Notes: generated from the letters alone by a model not told the origin. 64,000 bases of DNA from Celeribacter indicus (GCF_000819565.1 NZ_CP004393.1:3658001-3722000); one strand, 5' to 3'. Shown: positions 1-9,982, counted from the stretch's first letter. Numbers and translations are program-made.

Positions 1-9
1 GCGCGCCGC

Positions 10-1653
10 TCAGGCCAGCTCTCCCGCCAGCCCCCGGTCGATGAGCGCGATCGTCTCCTCCACGCCGTAGAGCGCCGCGAAGGAACCGAAACGCGGACCC
101 TGCGACTGCCCCAGGAGCACCTCGTAGAGCGCCTTGAACCAGTCGCGCAGATTCTCGAACCCGTGGTTCTTGCCCACCGCGAAGACGATGGACTGGAGGA
201 AATCGCCATCGGTGAAATCCGCCTCGGGCAGCGGCTCGCTGATGCCCATCGCGGCGTTCTTCTGCGCGATCTGCACGAGCGCGAGATCCTCGGCACCGAA
301 GGCCGCCTTCAGATCCTCCATCGCCGCGCGTTCCTGGCCGGTCGGCGCGCGGAAGACCTTTTCCGGCTTCACGAAGTCGTTGTAGTAGCGCACCGCATAG
401 CCCGCCGCGGCGTCGAGCTGCGGGTTGTGCGCCGGCGAGGCGTCGGGCGCATAGCGCCGGATGAAGCCCCAGAGCTGTTCCTTCTCCTCCGCCCCCGCGA
501 CCGAGGCGAGGTTCAGCAGCATGGTGAAGGGCACCACCATGTCCGAGGCCGGCACATCGGCACCGTGGATATGGAAGACCGGGTTGTTCACCCGCTGCGC
601 CGCATCCTGTTCGGGATAGGCGCGGAGCTGCTGATGGTATTCGTCCATCATCCGCGGGATCACGTCGAAATGCAGCCGCTTCGCCGTCTTCGGCTTCTGG
701 TACATGAAATAGGCCAGGCTTTCGGTGGAGGCATAGGTCAGCCATTCGTCGATCGACAGGCCGTTGCCCTTCGACTTGGAAATCTTCTCGCCATTCGCGT
801 CGAGGAACAGCTCATAGGTGAAATGCTCGGGCTTCACCCCGCCGAGGATCTCGCAGATCCGGTCGTAGATCGGCGTGTTGGTCGAATGGTCCTTGCCGTA
901 CATCTCGAAATCCACACCCAGCGCCGCCCAGCGCGCGCCGAAATCCGGCTTCCACTGGAGCTTCACATGCCCGCCCGTCACCGGCAGGGTCCACTCGCGC
1001 CCCTCCTCGTCGTCGAAGGTGATCGTGTAGTCCTGCGCGTTCACCTCCTTCATCGGCACGTAAAGCACGCGGCCCGTTTCCGGGTGAATCGGCAGGAAGA
1101 TGGAATAGGTCTGCTGACGCTCCTCGCGCAGCGACTTCAGCATGACCTTCATCACCTCGTCGTATTTCTCGACCGCGCGCTTCAGCACCGCGTCGAACTG
1201 CCCCGACCTGTAGAATTCCGTCGCCGAATAGAATTCATAATCGAAACCGAACGTGTCGAGGAACCGGCGCAGCATCGCGTTGTTGTGATGCCCGAAGCTC
1301 TCGTATTCCCCGAACGGGTCGGGGACGGAGGTCAGCGGCTTCTGCGCATGCGCGTGCAGCATCTCCTGGTTGGGCACGTTGGACGGCACCTTGCGCATCC
1401 CGTCGAGATCGTCGGAAAAACAGATCAGCCGCGTCGGCACGTCCGAGATCACCTCGAAGGCGCGGCGGATCATCGTCGTGCGCAGCACCTCCCCGAAGGT
1501 CCCGATATGCGGCAGGCCCGACGGTCCATAGCCCGTCTCGAAAAGCACATAGCCCTTCCTGTCCCCGGATTGCTCGTACCGTTTGAGAACCTTCCGGGCC
1601 TCATCGAAGGGCCAGGCTTTCGAGCTCATACCAGCGTCGCGCAGGTCAGTCAT
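10..1653 (-). CDS. lysK: Lysyl-tRNA synthetase, class I
   Basis: Charges tRNA-Lys with lysine in the cytoplasm, ATP-dependent. It is the class I (archaeal-type) enzyme usual in Alphaproteobacteria, not the class II LysS. The Rossmann signature appears as PHIGTFGEV near residue 50 (HIGH-type), and KISKSKGNG near residue 290 is the KMSKS loop. The length of 547 aa is normal for the family. I chose the ATG at 1653. An in-frame TTG at 1662 would sit almost on top of the AAGAGGA ribosome site, which instead lies about nine bases before the ATG. The gene is divergent from the TerB-like gene and shares its promoter region. Family assignment is firm. Confidence 0.95.
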   Translation of the reverse strand: MTDLRDAGMSSKAWPFDEARKVLKRYEQSGDRKGYVLFETGYGPSGLPHIGTFGEVLRTTMIRRAFEVISDVPTRLICFSDDLDGMRKVPSNVPNQEMLHAHAQKPLTSVPDPFGEYESFGHHNNAMLRRFLDTFGFDYEFYSATEFYRSGQFDAVLKRAVEKYDEVMKVMLKSLREERQQTYSIFLPIHPETGRVLYVPMKEVNAQDYTITFDDEEGREWTLPVTGGHVKLQWKPDFGARWAALGVDFEMYGKDHSTNTPIYDRICEILGGVKPEHFTYELFLDANGEKISKSKGNGLSIDEWLTYASTESLAYFMYQKPKTAKRLHFDVIPRMMDEYHQQLRAYPEQDAAQRVNNPVFHIHGADVPASDMVVPFTMLLNLASVAGAEEKEQLWGFIRRYAPDASPAHNPQLDAAAGYAVRYYNDFVKPEKVFRAPTGQERAAMEDLKAAFGAEDLALVQIAQKNAAMGISEPLPEADFTDGDFLQSIVFAVGKNHGFENLRDWFKALYEVLLGQSQGPRFGSFAALYGVEETIALIDRGLAGELA

Positions 1654-1700
1654 GTCAGGCAATCCTCTTGTGGCGCAGGGGGCCTCCCCGCAAGCCCCGC

Positions 1701-1735
1701 TTCCTATTGAACAGGAGGCTTTCCGTCAATATTGT
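1701..1735. promoter_or_regulatory. Overlapping divergent promoters (lysK / terB-like)
   Basis: On the plus strand TTGAAC (1707-1712), 17 bases, then TATTGT (1730-1735) faces the TerB-like gene. On the minus strand TTGACG (1729-1724), 17 bases, then TAGGAA (1706-1701) faces lysK. The two elements occupy the same DNA, so both could not be bound by polymerase at once. Read by eye; not scored. Confidence 0.45.
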
Positions 1736-1766
1736 TCGCCCCGAAACGCCCCTCAGGAGCAGACAT

Positions 1767-2201
1767 ATGAACGATATTCCCCATTCGCTCACGGCCCAGG
1801 ACTGCCTCGTCGCCGTCATGATCGCCCAGTCCATGTCCGACGAGACGATGCGCACCGCGGAGCTCGTGACCATCGAGAATATCGTGAACCACCTCCCGAT
1901 CTTCGCCGGCTACGATGCCGACCGGATCAAGACCGTGTCCTCCACCGTCTTCGATCTCTTCGGGGAGGAGGACGGGCTCGACGCGCTCTTCGGGCTGATC
2001 CGGGGCAACCTGCCCGCCTATCTGTTCGAGACCGCCTATGCGCTCGCCTGCGACGTGGCCGCCTCCGACCTGCACACCTACGAGGCGGAGCTGCGCCTGC
2101 TCGAGGAGATCCGCTACGAACTCGACATCGACCGCCTGCACGCCGCCGCCATCGAACGCGGGGCGCGGGCGCGCTACATGACTTTCCACACGGATAGCTG
2201 A
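1767..2201 (+). CDS. TerB-like tellurite-resistance family protein
   Basis: A 144-aa acidic, all-helical protein resembling the TerB family, named from tellurite-resistance operons but often found alone with no known role. Visible pattern: a helical stretch LVAVMIAQSMSDE at the N-terminus, then ELVTIENIVNHLP, and near residues 100-115 the sequence YEAELRLLEEIRYELDID, which matches the TerB habit of paired acidic helices with conserved Glu residues. No signal peptide or membrane segment. The ATG at 1767 follows a CAGGAG site. It stands alone, with no ter operon around it, so a link to tellurite is not supported here. It could equally be called a generic tellurite-resistance-like cytosolic protein. 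Confidence 0.7.
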   Translation: MNDIPHSLTAQDCLVAVMIAQSMSDETMRTAELVTIENIVNHLPIFAGYDADRIKTVSSTVFDLFGEEDGLDALFGLIRGNLPAYLFETAYALACDVAASDLHTYEAELRLLEEIRYELDIDRLHAAAIERGARARYMTFHTDS

Positions 2202-2225
2202 CCGGGGTCAGGCGATTTCGCCGCC

Positions 2226-3710
2226 TTAGCCGCCGTAAAGCCCCGCCCAGCGCCCGAGCAGCGCCTGTTGCAGCCGTTTCGCGCCGCCGTTGAAGCCGCG
2301 CGCGCCCTGCGGGATCTCCACGCCCGCGGCCTTCGCCGCCGCCCGCCGGTCGAGATCGGCGGCGAAGATCGCGAAGGCCATGCGCCGCCCGCCCGCCGCC
2401 TCCGCATAGCCCGCCAGCGTGGAGACGAAATCGAGCGTCCCCGTCTTCGCATGGACCTGGGCCGGCGGATCGCGCATCACGTTGCCCTGGGCATCGCGCA
2501 TCGGCACCGGCTTCATCAGCGGGGCGAGCTGCGCCTCCACCCCCTCCGCGCTCAGCATGTGGACGAGATCGGCCACCGTCACCGCCGAGGCGCCGCCGAG
2601 CCCGGAATGGTCGACGAAGTCGATGTGCCGCATCCCGAGCCGCGCCCGCGCCCAATGCGTCATCGCCGCGGCCGAGGCCGGCAGGCTCGTCACCCCGAGC
2701 CCCCGCGCCCGGCTGGCGGCGAGGCCCAGCACCTCCGCCGTGAGATTGGTCGAATATTTCAGCATGTCCCGCACCACCACCGTCAGCGGCGCGCTCTCGA
2801 GCCGCGCCACCTCCCGGCCCTCCGGCAGCGCCTCCACCCGCGTGCCGTGATCGAGCGTCACGCCCTGCTGCGCGGCCACCGCGCGGAACACCTCGCCGGC
2901 ATAGACCGTCGGCAGGCGCACCGGCAGCCAGCGCGCGCCGCCATTGCCCAGCGCCGCCCGCGCCACGGTCCATTCGTCGCGCTCCTCCCCCGGCTCGTGG
3001 TCGAAGACCGGCGCATCGCGCGTGGAGATCCGCACCCGCGCGACCTGCACGTCCGGGGCGAAGCGTTCGGCGCGTGCGTCCATCCGCAGGCTGTAATCCT
3101 CCCCCTGCCGCCGCCATTCGAAATGCACCCGGTTGAAATTGACGTTCAGCCCGCCGATCGTCGGGTTGTATCCGGCATATTCCGTCTGTTCCCCGTCGAT
3201 CTGCGCCACCCGCGGCAGCGCGCCGTCATAAAGCCGGAACGCGCCGCTCACGCCGCGGATGCCCGCCTCCGCCAGTTGTTCGGCGAGCAGGCCGAGCCCA
3301 TCCGTGTCGAGCGTGGGATCGCCGCCGCCGGCAAGCACCAGGTCGCCCTGGACGATGCCCTCGCGCACCGGCCCGGTCGCGATCACCCGCGTGACGAAAC
3401 GGTGCTCCGCCCCGAGGTGGTCGAGCGCGTAGAGCGCCGTCACCGTCTTTGCCACCGAGGCGGGCGGCAGGCGCAGGAGCGGGTTGCGCACCTCGAGCAT
3501 CTCCCCCGTCGCCGCCTCCGCCACCGCATAGGCGACCGCCCCGCCGAGCCCCGCCTTCGCGACGAGATCCTCGCCGGAGGGAATCGCGCGCGTCTGAAGC
3601 CCCTCCGGCCGCGCCTTCGGATAGGGGGAGACCGTCACCTCCTCCCCGAACGCCGTGCGGGCGACCCCGCCCAGCATCAGCCCCAACATCATCCGCCGGC
3701 CCAGCCGCAT
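2226..3710 (-). CDS. dacB: D-alanyl-D-alanine carboxypeptidase/endopeptidase, PBP4 family (S13)
   Basis: Periplasmic penicillin-binding protein that trims or cleaves peptidoglycan peptide cross-links. Of 494 aa, the N-terminus MRLGRRMMLGLMLGGVA is a short signal sequence. All three serine-peptidase motifs of family S13 are present: SVAK with catalytic Ser85, STN at 320-322, and KTG at 422-424. The long insert between the first two motifs is typical of PBP4. The start at 3710 was chosen because it gives the signal peptide; 23 extra in-frame codons upstream do not look like protein. It lies downstream of nadD on the same strand, about 120 bases apart, and converges on the TerB-like gene. Confidence 0.92.
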   Translation of the reverse strand: MRLGRRMMLGLMLGGVARTAFGEEVTVSPYPKARPEGLQTRAIPSGEDLVAKAGLGGAVAYAVAEAATGEMLEVRNPLLRLPPASVAKTVTALYALDHLGAEHRFVTRVIATGPVREGIVQGDLVLAGGGDPTLDTDGLGLLAEQLAEAGIRGVSGAFRLYDGALPRVAQIDGEQTEYAGYNPTIGGLNVNFNRVHFEWRRQGEDYSLRMDARAERFAPDVQVARVRISTRDAPVFDHEPGEERDEWTVARAALGNGGARWLPVRLPTVYAGEVFRAVAAQQGVTLDHGTRVEALPEGREVARLESAPLTVVVRDMLKYSTNLTAEVLGLAASRARGLGVTSLPASAAAMTHWARARLGMRHIDFVDHSGLGGASAVTVADLVHMLSAEGVEAQLAPLMKPVPMRDAQGNVMRDPPAQVHAKTGTLDFVSTLAGYAEAAGGRRMAFAIFAADLDRRAAAKAAGVEIPQGARGFNGGAKRLQQALLGRWAGLYGG

Positions 3711-3830
3711 GCCCGTCCCGCCGCTCCCCGCTTCTCCATATCCTGCCGCGAGTAAACATGGCCGCGCCGCCGCAGGCAAGCCTCCCCGCGCGGCATTCCC
3801 CCGCCGCCCCGCACCGGTCCGCCCCGGCCC

Positions 3831-4448
3831 TCACACCCGCGACCAGTCGCCCCTGGCGCGGATCGCGGTCGAGGAGGCATCCGACATCGGCACGTCGATA
3901 TAGCACCAGCAGGGCGGATCGAGCCGCCCGAGGAGGCGGGAGGCGCGCCCCGGCAGCCGCGCGGCCGAGAAGGTCCGCGCCGCGACGGAATGGATGGCCG
4001 CCCCGCGCGGGCCCGGCCGCGCGATCACCCCCACCGGCGTCGTCATCATGATGCCGCGCCACCCCTGCCAGAGGTGGAACTGCGCGAGGTTGTCCGCGCC
4101 CATCAGCCAGACGAAGGTGACGCCCGGATAGAGGTCGCGGATCGCGCTCAGCGTCGCCGCCGTATAGCGCGTGCCGATCCGCGCCTCGAGATCCGTCACC
4201 TCGACACGCGGATGCACCATCAGCCGGCGCGCATGGTCGAGACGGCGCGCCATCGGCGCCGGGCCCTCGGCCTTCAGCGGGTTGCCGGGGCTCACCAGCC
4301 ACCACACCCGGTCGAGCGCAAAGCGTTTCAGCGCGATTTCCGTGATATGCACATGCCCCTCATGCGAGGGATCGAAGGATCCCCCGAGCAGGCCGACGAC
4401 CTGACCGGCGCGGGCGTATGGCAAATGATGGCGCATTCCGTTTTCCAT
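3831..4448 (-). CDS. nadD: Nicotinate-nucleotide adenylyltransferase
   Basis: Converts nicotinate mononucleotide and ATP to deamido-NAD, the penultimate step of NAD synthesis, in the cytoplasm. The nucleotidyltransferase signature [11 protein letters not shown] lies near residues 22-32 and the C-terminal SSTAIRARG matches the family ISSTxIR motif. The length of 205 aa is standard. The start is uncertain: ATG at 4448 is listed, while ATG at 4436 is also possible and would remove only four residues. The gene is divergent from the MarR-GNAT gene. In many bacteria nadD sits near proA or rsfS; that context is not seen here. Confidence 0.9.
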   Translation of the reverse strand: MENGMRHHLPYARAGQVVGLLGGSFDPSHEGHVHITEIALKRFALDRVWWLVSPGNPLKAEGPAPMARRLDHARRLMVHPRVEVTDLEARIGTRYTAATLSAIRDLYPGVTFVWLMGADNLAQFHLWQGWRGIMMTTPVGVIARPGPRGAAIHSVAARTFSAARLPGRASRLLGRLDPPCWCYIDVPMSDASSTAIRARGDWSRV

Positions 4449-4495
4449 GACCGGCCCCGCCGCATCTGTCAATTGTGAAGGATTGACGGCGGGAT

Positions 4496-4525
4496 TTGAC
4501 TGACTTAAGTCAGGTAAAGTATCTG
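4496..4525 (+). promoter_or_regulatory. Candidate promoter of the MarR-GNAT gene
   Basis: TTGACT (4496-4501) and TATCTG (4520-4525) are separated by 18 bases and face the MarR-GNAT gene. The first dyad of the operator pair covers the end of the -35 element and the spacer, and the second starts at the -10. Not scored. Confidence 0.4.
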
Positions 4526-4535
4526 ACACAGGTCA
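4500..4535. promoter_or_regulatory. Tandem operator-like dyads TGAC-N4-GTCA
   Basis: Two copies of TGAC-N4-GTCA lie at 4501-4512 and 4524-4535, with centres 23 bases apart, roughly two helical turns. The first is embedded in a perfect 14-base palindrome, CTGACTTAAGTCAG. They overlap the putative promoter and end four bases before the ATG at 4539, where they would also cover the ribosome site. This is the expected layout for autorepression by a dimeric MarR-type regulator; binding is inferred. Confidence 0.6.
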
Positions 4536-4538
4536 AAC

Positions 4539-5414
4539 ATGTATTCCGATCCCGTCTCCCGCATCCGCCGTTTCAACCGCGCCGTCACCACGGAAACCGG
4601 TGTGCTCGACCAGAGCTTTCTCGGCCGCGGCCGCCCGATCGGCGCGGCGCGCGTGCTCAACGCGATCGGCCCCGCGGGGCGCAGCGTGTCCGATATCCGG
4701 GAGGCGCTGGAGCTCGACACCGGCCTGCTCTCCCGCCTGCTGCGCGGTCTCGAGGAAGAGGGCCTGATCGCCCTCGTCGAGGATCGCCGCGACCGCCGCC
4801 GCCGGATCGCCGCCCTCACCGAGGCGGGCCATGCGGAATATGCCGCATACGAACGGCTTTCCGACGACCGCGCCCGGCTGCTGCTCGACCGCCACCCGCA
4901 TCCCGACCGCCTGCTCGCGGCCATGGACCTCGTCGCCTCCGCGCTCGGCCGCGACCGGATCGAACTGCGCGAGGCCGACCCAGACAGCCCCGCCGCGCTC
5001 CATTGCCTCGAAAGCTATTATGCCGAACTGGCGGCGCGGTTCGACATGGGCTTCGACCCGGCCAGGGCCGCCCGCCTCGACGCGTCCGACATGCGCCCGC
5101 CCCGCGGCGCCTTCCTCGTCGCCCTGTCCGACGGCCTGCCCTCCGGCTGCGTCGGCCTCAAGGGCACGGACAAGGGATATGCGGAAATCAAGCGCCTCTG
5201 GACCGCCCCCGCCGCACGCGGGCTGGGACTGGCGAAACGGCTGATGCACGAGATCGAAACCCGCGCCCGCAGCCTGGACGTCACGACCCTGCGGCTCGAC
5301 ACCAACTCCGCCCTGCCGGAAGCGGCACAGCTCTATCGCCGCACCGGCTGGACGGAGATCGGGCGGTTCAACGACGATCCCTACCCGGACCTGTTCTTCG
5401 AAAAGCGGGTGTGA
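4539..5414 (+). CDS. MarR-type regulator fused to GNAT acetyltransferase
   Basis: A 291-aa two-domain protein. Residues about 30-140 form a MarR winged helix: SVSDIREALELDTGLLSRLL is the recognition-helix region and EDRRDRRRRIAALTEAG is the wing. Residues about 145-291 form a GNAT domain, with acetyl-CoA loop ARGLGLAKRL and a C-terminal LYRRTGWTEIGRF strand. Such fusions are a known architecture, often annotated as a bifunctional HTH regulator/N-acetyltransferase. The acetyl acceptor is unknown. Two identical operator-like dyads immediately upstream suggest autoregulation. It converges on, and overlaps by 47 bases, the tail of the interrupted HNH gene. Confidence 0.88.
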   Translation: MYSDPVSRIRRFNRAVTTETGVLDQSFLGRGRPIGAARVLNAIGPAGRSVSDIREALELDTGLLSRLLRGLEEEGLIALVEDRRDRRRRIAALTEAGHAEYAAYERLSDDRARLLLDRHPHPDRLLAAMDLVASALGRDRIELREADPDSPAALHCLESYYAELAARFDMGFDPARAARLDASDMRPPRGAFLVALSDGLPSGCVGLKGTDKGYAEIKRLWTAPAARGLGLAKRLMHEIETRARSLDVTTLRLDTNSALPEAAQLYRRTGWTEIGRFNDDPYPDLFFEKRV

Positions 5415-6153
5415 GGCTGGATCTCTGGACGATGGCCCTGAGCCCCTCGAGATCGTCGGGCCGGTCGAGACGGTGACTCACGCGATGGCATGTCGGGCAC
5501 AGAACCGCGAACTCCTCCGCACGGACGGGACGCTCCTCCTCCGGCATCCGGGCGACAGGGGAGAGATGATGCGCCTCCATGCAGCTCATCGCGATCCCGC
5601 GGCCGAAACGCGCCTCGGCATCGAGCCCGCAGCCTTCGCAGACCAGGCCCCTGATCTCCTTGACCCGCCGCGTGCTGGTGCCGCGCCGTTCCCAGACGCG
5701 GTGGGTCCGTGCCAGCCGTGTCTCATAGCCGATGAGCCCGGTCTCCTGCTCCCCGCCCTCCGCGAGGCGGAACACCGTCCCCCCGGCATCGACCCGTCGC
5801 GGCGGCCCGTCCGGTTCAAAGAGAGTATGAGCATCGGCCATCTCCTCCGGATCGAAACCGGACACGCCCAGCCTGCGGCGGGCGTCGGTGTCGAAAACGA
5901 TCTAGGACAGCCCCGCACGCAGCACGTCCCTGCGATACCGGTCCGAGGTGAACCCCTCGGGCAGGGCGACACCGCAGAGCCCGGCGGTCACGCGCAGGGC
6001 AATCTTGAGGTCCCAGGGCCGCCCCGTCCGCGGGTCGAAGAGATAAACCTTCCCCGACCATTGGCTCGGTGCGAAGTGCCGCTCCGCCATGGCATCCACG
6101 CCCCGCAACAGCTCGGTTTTGCCGATCCCCAGATCGCTCAAACTCTTTCCCAT
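5368..6153 (-). pseudogene. HNH endonuclease gene interrupted by an in-frame amber codon
   Basis: One reading frame runs from ATG 6153 to the stop at 5368, broken only by a TAG at 5904-5902 after residue 83 (VLRAGLS). Reading continues in the same frame with IVFDTDARRRLGVSGFDPEE. The second part carries a clear McrA-like HNH nuclease: CEGCG zinc pair, MEAHHLSP and CPTCHRVSH. The nearest relatives I recognise are small HNH restriction-type or 5-methylcytosine-type nucleases with a specificity N-terminus. With the stop, the first piece makes an 83-aa fragment. The rest could start at an internal ATG (5865) but lacks an obvious ribosome site. Either a recent pseudogene or a sequence error; its 3' end overlaps the MarR-GNAT gene. 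Confidence 0.7.
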
Positions 6154-6219
6154 CCCAATTGCCCCTCCCCGATCTCTTCGCTATCTAGGCCCAAACCCGC
6201 ATTCCCAAGGAGCCCTCCC

Positions 6220-7875
<1,656 letters not shown>

Positions 7876-7910
7876 ATCCGGGGTTTCCCTTTTCGGGTGA
7901 AGCCACGTCC

Positions 7911-7936
7911 AAAAGCGCCCTTGGGCGCTTTTGTCG
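7911..7936 (+). terminator. Terminator after ettA
   Basis: Perfect ten-base inverted repeat AAAAGCGCCC (7911-7920) and GGGCGCTTTT (7923-7932), ending in T-rich sequence. The A-rich left arm makes it usable from the minus strand too. Confidence 0.8.
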
Positions 7937-7992
7937 CGTAAGCGTCCGGTGACACCGCCAGACTGACCAGGCCGGGGTGTGCGCGGCGTGGC

Positions 7993-8205
7993 TCAGCCCA
8001 GCCGGTCCAGTTCCAGGGTGCCGTCCGCACGGCAGGGCGCGATGCTTCCGCCTCCGACGGAGCGGGCGATGGTTTCACCGCCATATTCGATGTCGAAGGC
8101 GCGGATTTCCAGCTTGCCGCCGAGTTCCTCCACAATCGGCCCTTCGATGCCGAAGGTAACCTTCAGGTATTCCGCCAGGTATTCCGCGTTGACGTAGAGG
8201 TCCAT
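7993..8205 (-). CDS. Small hypothetical protein
   Basis: A 70-aa ORF, MDLYVNAEYLAEYLKVTFGI at the start and GTLELDRLG at the end. It reads like a real acidic soluble protein (helix, then beta strands such as LEIRAFDIEYGGETIARS), with no cysteine, signal or membrane segment. I do not recognise the family. There is no good ribosome site before its ATG at 8205. It overlaps the next upstream ORF on the same strand by 43 bases in another frame, so either translation is coupled or the two are halves of one frameshifted gene. Confidence 0.45.
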   Translation of the reverse strand: MDLYVNAEYLAEYLKVTFGIEGPIVEELGGKLEIRAFDIEYGGETIARSVGGGSIAPCRADGTLELDRLG

Positions 8206-8408
8206 ACGCAGCGGACGAGATGGTCGAACGCCTTCTCCTCCCGGAGGGCACGGCCGCCCGGATCGGCCGGGGCCGTGAGCTCGGCCCTGTGCACGGCATG
8301 CACCGTCTGCCCCTGCGCGGCCTTCATGGCCGCCAGATCGAGCGACTTGCCGGTTGTAGCCACAGACGGCGCGAAGGCTGTTCTGAGTCGGGCGGGCGTG
8401 AACTGCAT
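8163..8408 (-). CDS. Small hypothetical protein overlapping the previous ORF
   Basis: An 81-aa ORF starting MQFTPARLRTAFAPSVATTG. The first 65 residues look like protein (KSLDLAAMKAAQGQTVHAVH, REEKAFDHLVR). The last 15 (CVWTSTSTRNTWRNT) look like out-of-frame translation of the neighbouring ORF. A single frame change near 8205-8215 would join AFDHLVR to MDLYVNAEYLAEYLK and make one protein of about 135 aa. I do not recognise the family. It could be two genes, a frameshift mutation or a sequence error. Confidence 0.4.
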   Translation of the reverse strand: MQFTPARLRTAFAPSVATTGKSLDLAAMKAAQGQTVHAVHRAELTAPADPGGRALREEKAFDHLVRCVWTSTSTRNTWRNT

Positions 8409-8681
8409 GGCCGGTCTCCGGGGAAAACCATCGTGACCTTAACAGCCAGACCTTAATGGAAACTGAAGCTCGTCTTTCCTGTCGCTCCCCCCACCGACAC
8501 CTTTCCGCTCACCCCGCCGATTTTGCTGTCATGGGGGGCGAAAACCTGATATACATCCTGTTGCTACGTTATTTCTTTCGACCCTTCTGTACCCCTTCAC
8601 CGGCCACAGTCATCGAAACGATCCCTGACGACGCCGGGCCGCTGCACTTCCGCGAGCGGCATAGACCCAGGAGTACACACG
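8409..8681. other. Intergenic region and long leader before the cold-shock gene
   Basis: A 273-base stretch without a gene. It is more AT-rich between about 8520 and 8590 (for example GATATACAT near 8548 and TACGTTATTTC near 8566), which would suit a promoter. That would leave roughly 100 bases of untranslated leader before the csp ATG, as is common for cold-shock genes. A CAGGAG ribosome site lies at 8671-8676. I see no clear cold-box match. Confidence 0.4.
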
Positions 8682-8888
8682 ATGGCCACTGGCACCGTGA
8701 AATGGTTCAATTCCACCAAAGGCTTCGGCTTCATCCAGCCCGAAGGCGGCAACAAGGACGTGTTCGTCCACATCTCCGCCGTCGAGCGTTCCGGCCTCAA
8801 CGGCCTGGCCGATGGCGCGAAGGTCACCTTCGACATCGAAGCCGGCCGTGACGGCCGCGAAAGCGCCGTGAACCTCGCGCTCGCCTGA
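8682..8888 (+). CDS. Cold-shock domain protein (CspA family)
   Basis: A 68-aa single OB-fold RNA/DNA chaperone, cytoplasmic. Both RNA-binding motifs are intact: RNP1 as KGFGFIQP near residues 13-20 and RNP2 as VFVHIS near 27-32, with the usual MATGTVKWFNSTKGFG opening. The length is exactly that of alphaproteobacterial CspA paralogues. The name does not prove cold induction, because several paralogues are constitutive. It is followed by a small hairpin and a strong terminator, so it is transcribed alone. Confidence 0.95.
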   Translation: MATGTVKWFNSTKGFGFIQPEGGNKDVFVHISAVERSGLNGLADGAKVTFDIEAGRDGRESAVNLALA

Positions 8889-8918
8889 GTTCCGACCCTT
8901 CGGAACGTCGAAACACCG

Positions 8919-8947
8919 AACGCCCGCGGATGTCCGCGGGCGTTTTC
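8919..8947 (+). terminator. Terminator after csp
   Basis: Inverted repeat AACGCCCGCGGA (8919-8930) with TCCGCGGGCGTT (8933-8944), ending in TTTT. A second weaker hairpin, GTTCCGA/TCGGAAC (8889-8906), precedes it without a T run. Confidence 0.8.
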
Positions 8948-8988
8948 CGTTGCCGCAGGTTCCATTGCCCCAAGGCCCGGCCCCGCCC

Positions 8989-9939
8989 TCAGGCGTGCGC
9001 CATCACGTCGCCGTCCCCTTCCCGGTCGAGCCGCGCGATGGGACCGGCGGCCACGACGGCGAACCCCTCCACCGGCATGCCGCGTTCCTCGCGCAGGACG
9101 CAGGGCGTGACCTGCACGGCGGCGAATCCCGCATCGGCGAGCAGCGTCTCCACATAGGCGCGGGAATGGGCGAAGCGACGGCTCTCGCGCAGGTGCACCG
9201 GCACCTCCCCCGCCTCCACGGTGAAGGCCAGGACGCCCTCGTCGGCGAGCGATCCCGCACACCACGCCACCACCCGCTCGAGCGCGCCCAGATAGTTGAA
9301 CACATCGGCGGCGAGGATCAGGTCGTAGCGCTCCGCCCCGACCTCGAGCCGGGAAATATCGCGCTTTTCCAGAAGGGTGTAGATGCCCTTCCGCTCCGCT
9401 TCCACGAGCATGCCGTCGGAGAGGTCATAGCCCGAGAGCCGGTCGCAGAAGGGCCGGATCGCCGCCCCCATAAGCCCGGTGCCGCAGCCGAGATCGAGCA
9501 CGGATCCGAACCGCGTCCGCCCCGCGCGCCGCAGGCTGTCCAGAAGCACCTCCGGCCCGCGATAGGCGAGCTTGTCCCGCAGGGAGTGCTCGAATCTCGG
9601 CGCATACTGGTCGAAAAGCAGTTCCACGAAGGCCGGCGGCATCGCCTCCACGACCGGGACCCGCCGCGCGAGATCGCGTTTCAGCCCGGCGCCGAGCGCG
9701 TCGGCGGGATCGGCCCGCACCGCCTCGTCCCAGGCCTCGCAGGCCGCCGCGGTGTCCCCGGCCGACTCGAGCCATTCCCCGAGCCGGAACCACCCGGCAG
9801 CCCAGGAGGGCGCCAGCGACAGCGCCCCCGAGAGCGTCTCGATCGCTCCGGCCAGATCGCCCAGATGCGCCAGGGTTTCGGCAAAGGACGCCCGGCGGTC
9901 CACCGCCAGATCGCCCGAGGAAAACAGGGTCCCCGCCAT
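8989..9939 (-). CDS. TPR-containing SAM-dependent methyltransferase
   Basis: 316 aa. Residues about 15-90 form two TPR-like helical repeats (GAIETLSGALSLAPSWAAGW, then AACEAWDEAVRADPADA). Residues about 145-300 are a class I methyltransferase with motif I SVLDLGCGTGLMG, motif II region GYDLSDGML and motif IV YDLILAADVFNYLG. This TPR-methyltransferase layout is known from Rhizobiales and Rhodobacterales; the substrate is unknown. It is divergent from tamA. A perfect palindrome lies 30 bases before its start, hinting at dedicated regulation. The start ATG 9939 has a weak ribosome site (GAGA). Confidence 0.85.
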   Translation of the reverse strand: MAGTLFSSGDLAVDRRASFAETLAHLGDLAGAIETLSGALSLAPSWAAGWFRLGEWLESAGDTAAACEAWDEAVRADPADALGAGLKRDLARRVPVVEAMPPAFVELLFDQYAPRFEHSLRDKLAYRGPEVLLDSLRRAGRTRFGSVLDLGCGTGLMGAAIRPFCDRLSGYDLSDGMLVEAERKGIYTLLEKRDISRLEVGAERYDLILAADVFNYLGALERVVAWCAGSLADEGVLAFTVEAGEVPVHLRESRRFAHSRAYVETLLADAGFAAVQVTPCVLREERGMPVEGFAVVAAGPIARLDREGDGDVMAHA

Positions 9940-9968
9940 GGTCTCTCAATCCCAAAGGGCCCGCACGA

Positions 9969-9982
9969 TTGTCAGCTGACAA
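9969..9982. promoter_or_regulatory. Perfect 14-base palindrome
   Basis: TTGTCAGCTGACAA is perfectly self-complementary and sits 30 bases upstream of the TPR-methyltransferase ATG, in the divergent region with tamA. It resembles an operator for a dimeric repressor. No regulator gene lies beside it, so the binding protein is unknown. Confidence 0.5.

Noticed and set aside
163..1710. 515-codon plus-strand frame opposite lysK
   Set aside because: Antisense shadow of a well-identified gene; Arg/His/Leu-rich composition with no motifs.
5902..5904. TAG in the HNH gene read as a recoded amino acid (pyrrolysine)
   Set aside because: No pyrrolysine system is expected in this lineage or seen here, and nucleases of this type do not use it; mutation or error is simpler.
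5473..6219. 249-codon extension in frame before ettA
   Set aside because: It is antisense to the HNH gene; EttA homologues start at MAAYQYVYHM and an AAGGAG site precedes that ATG.
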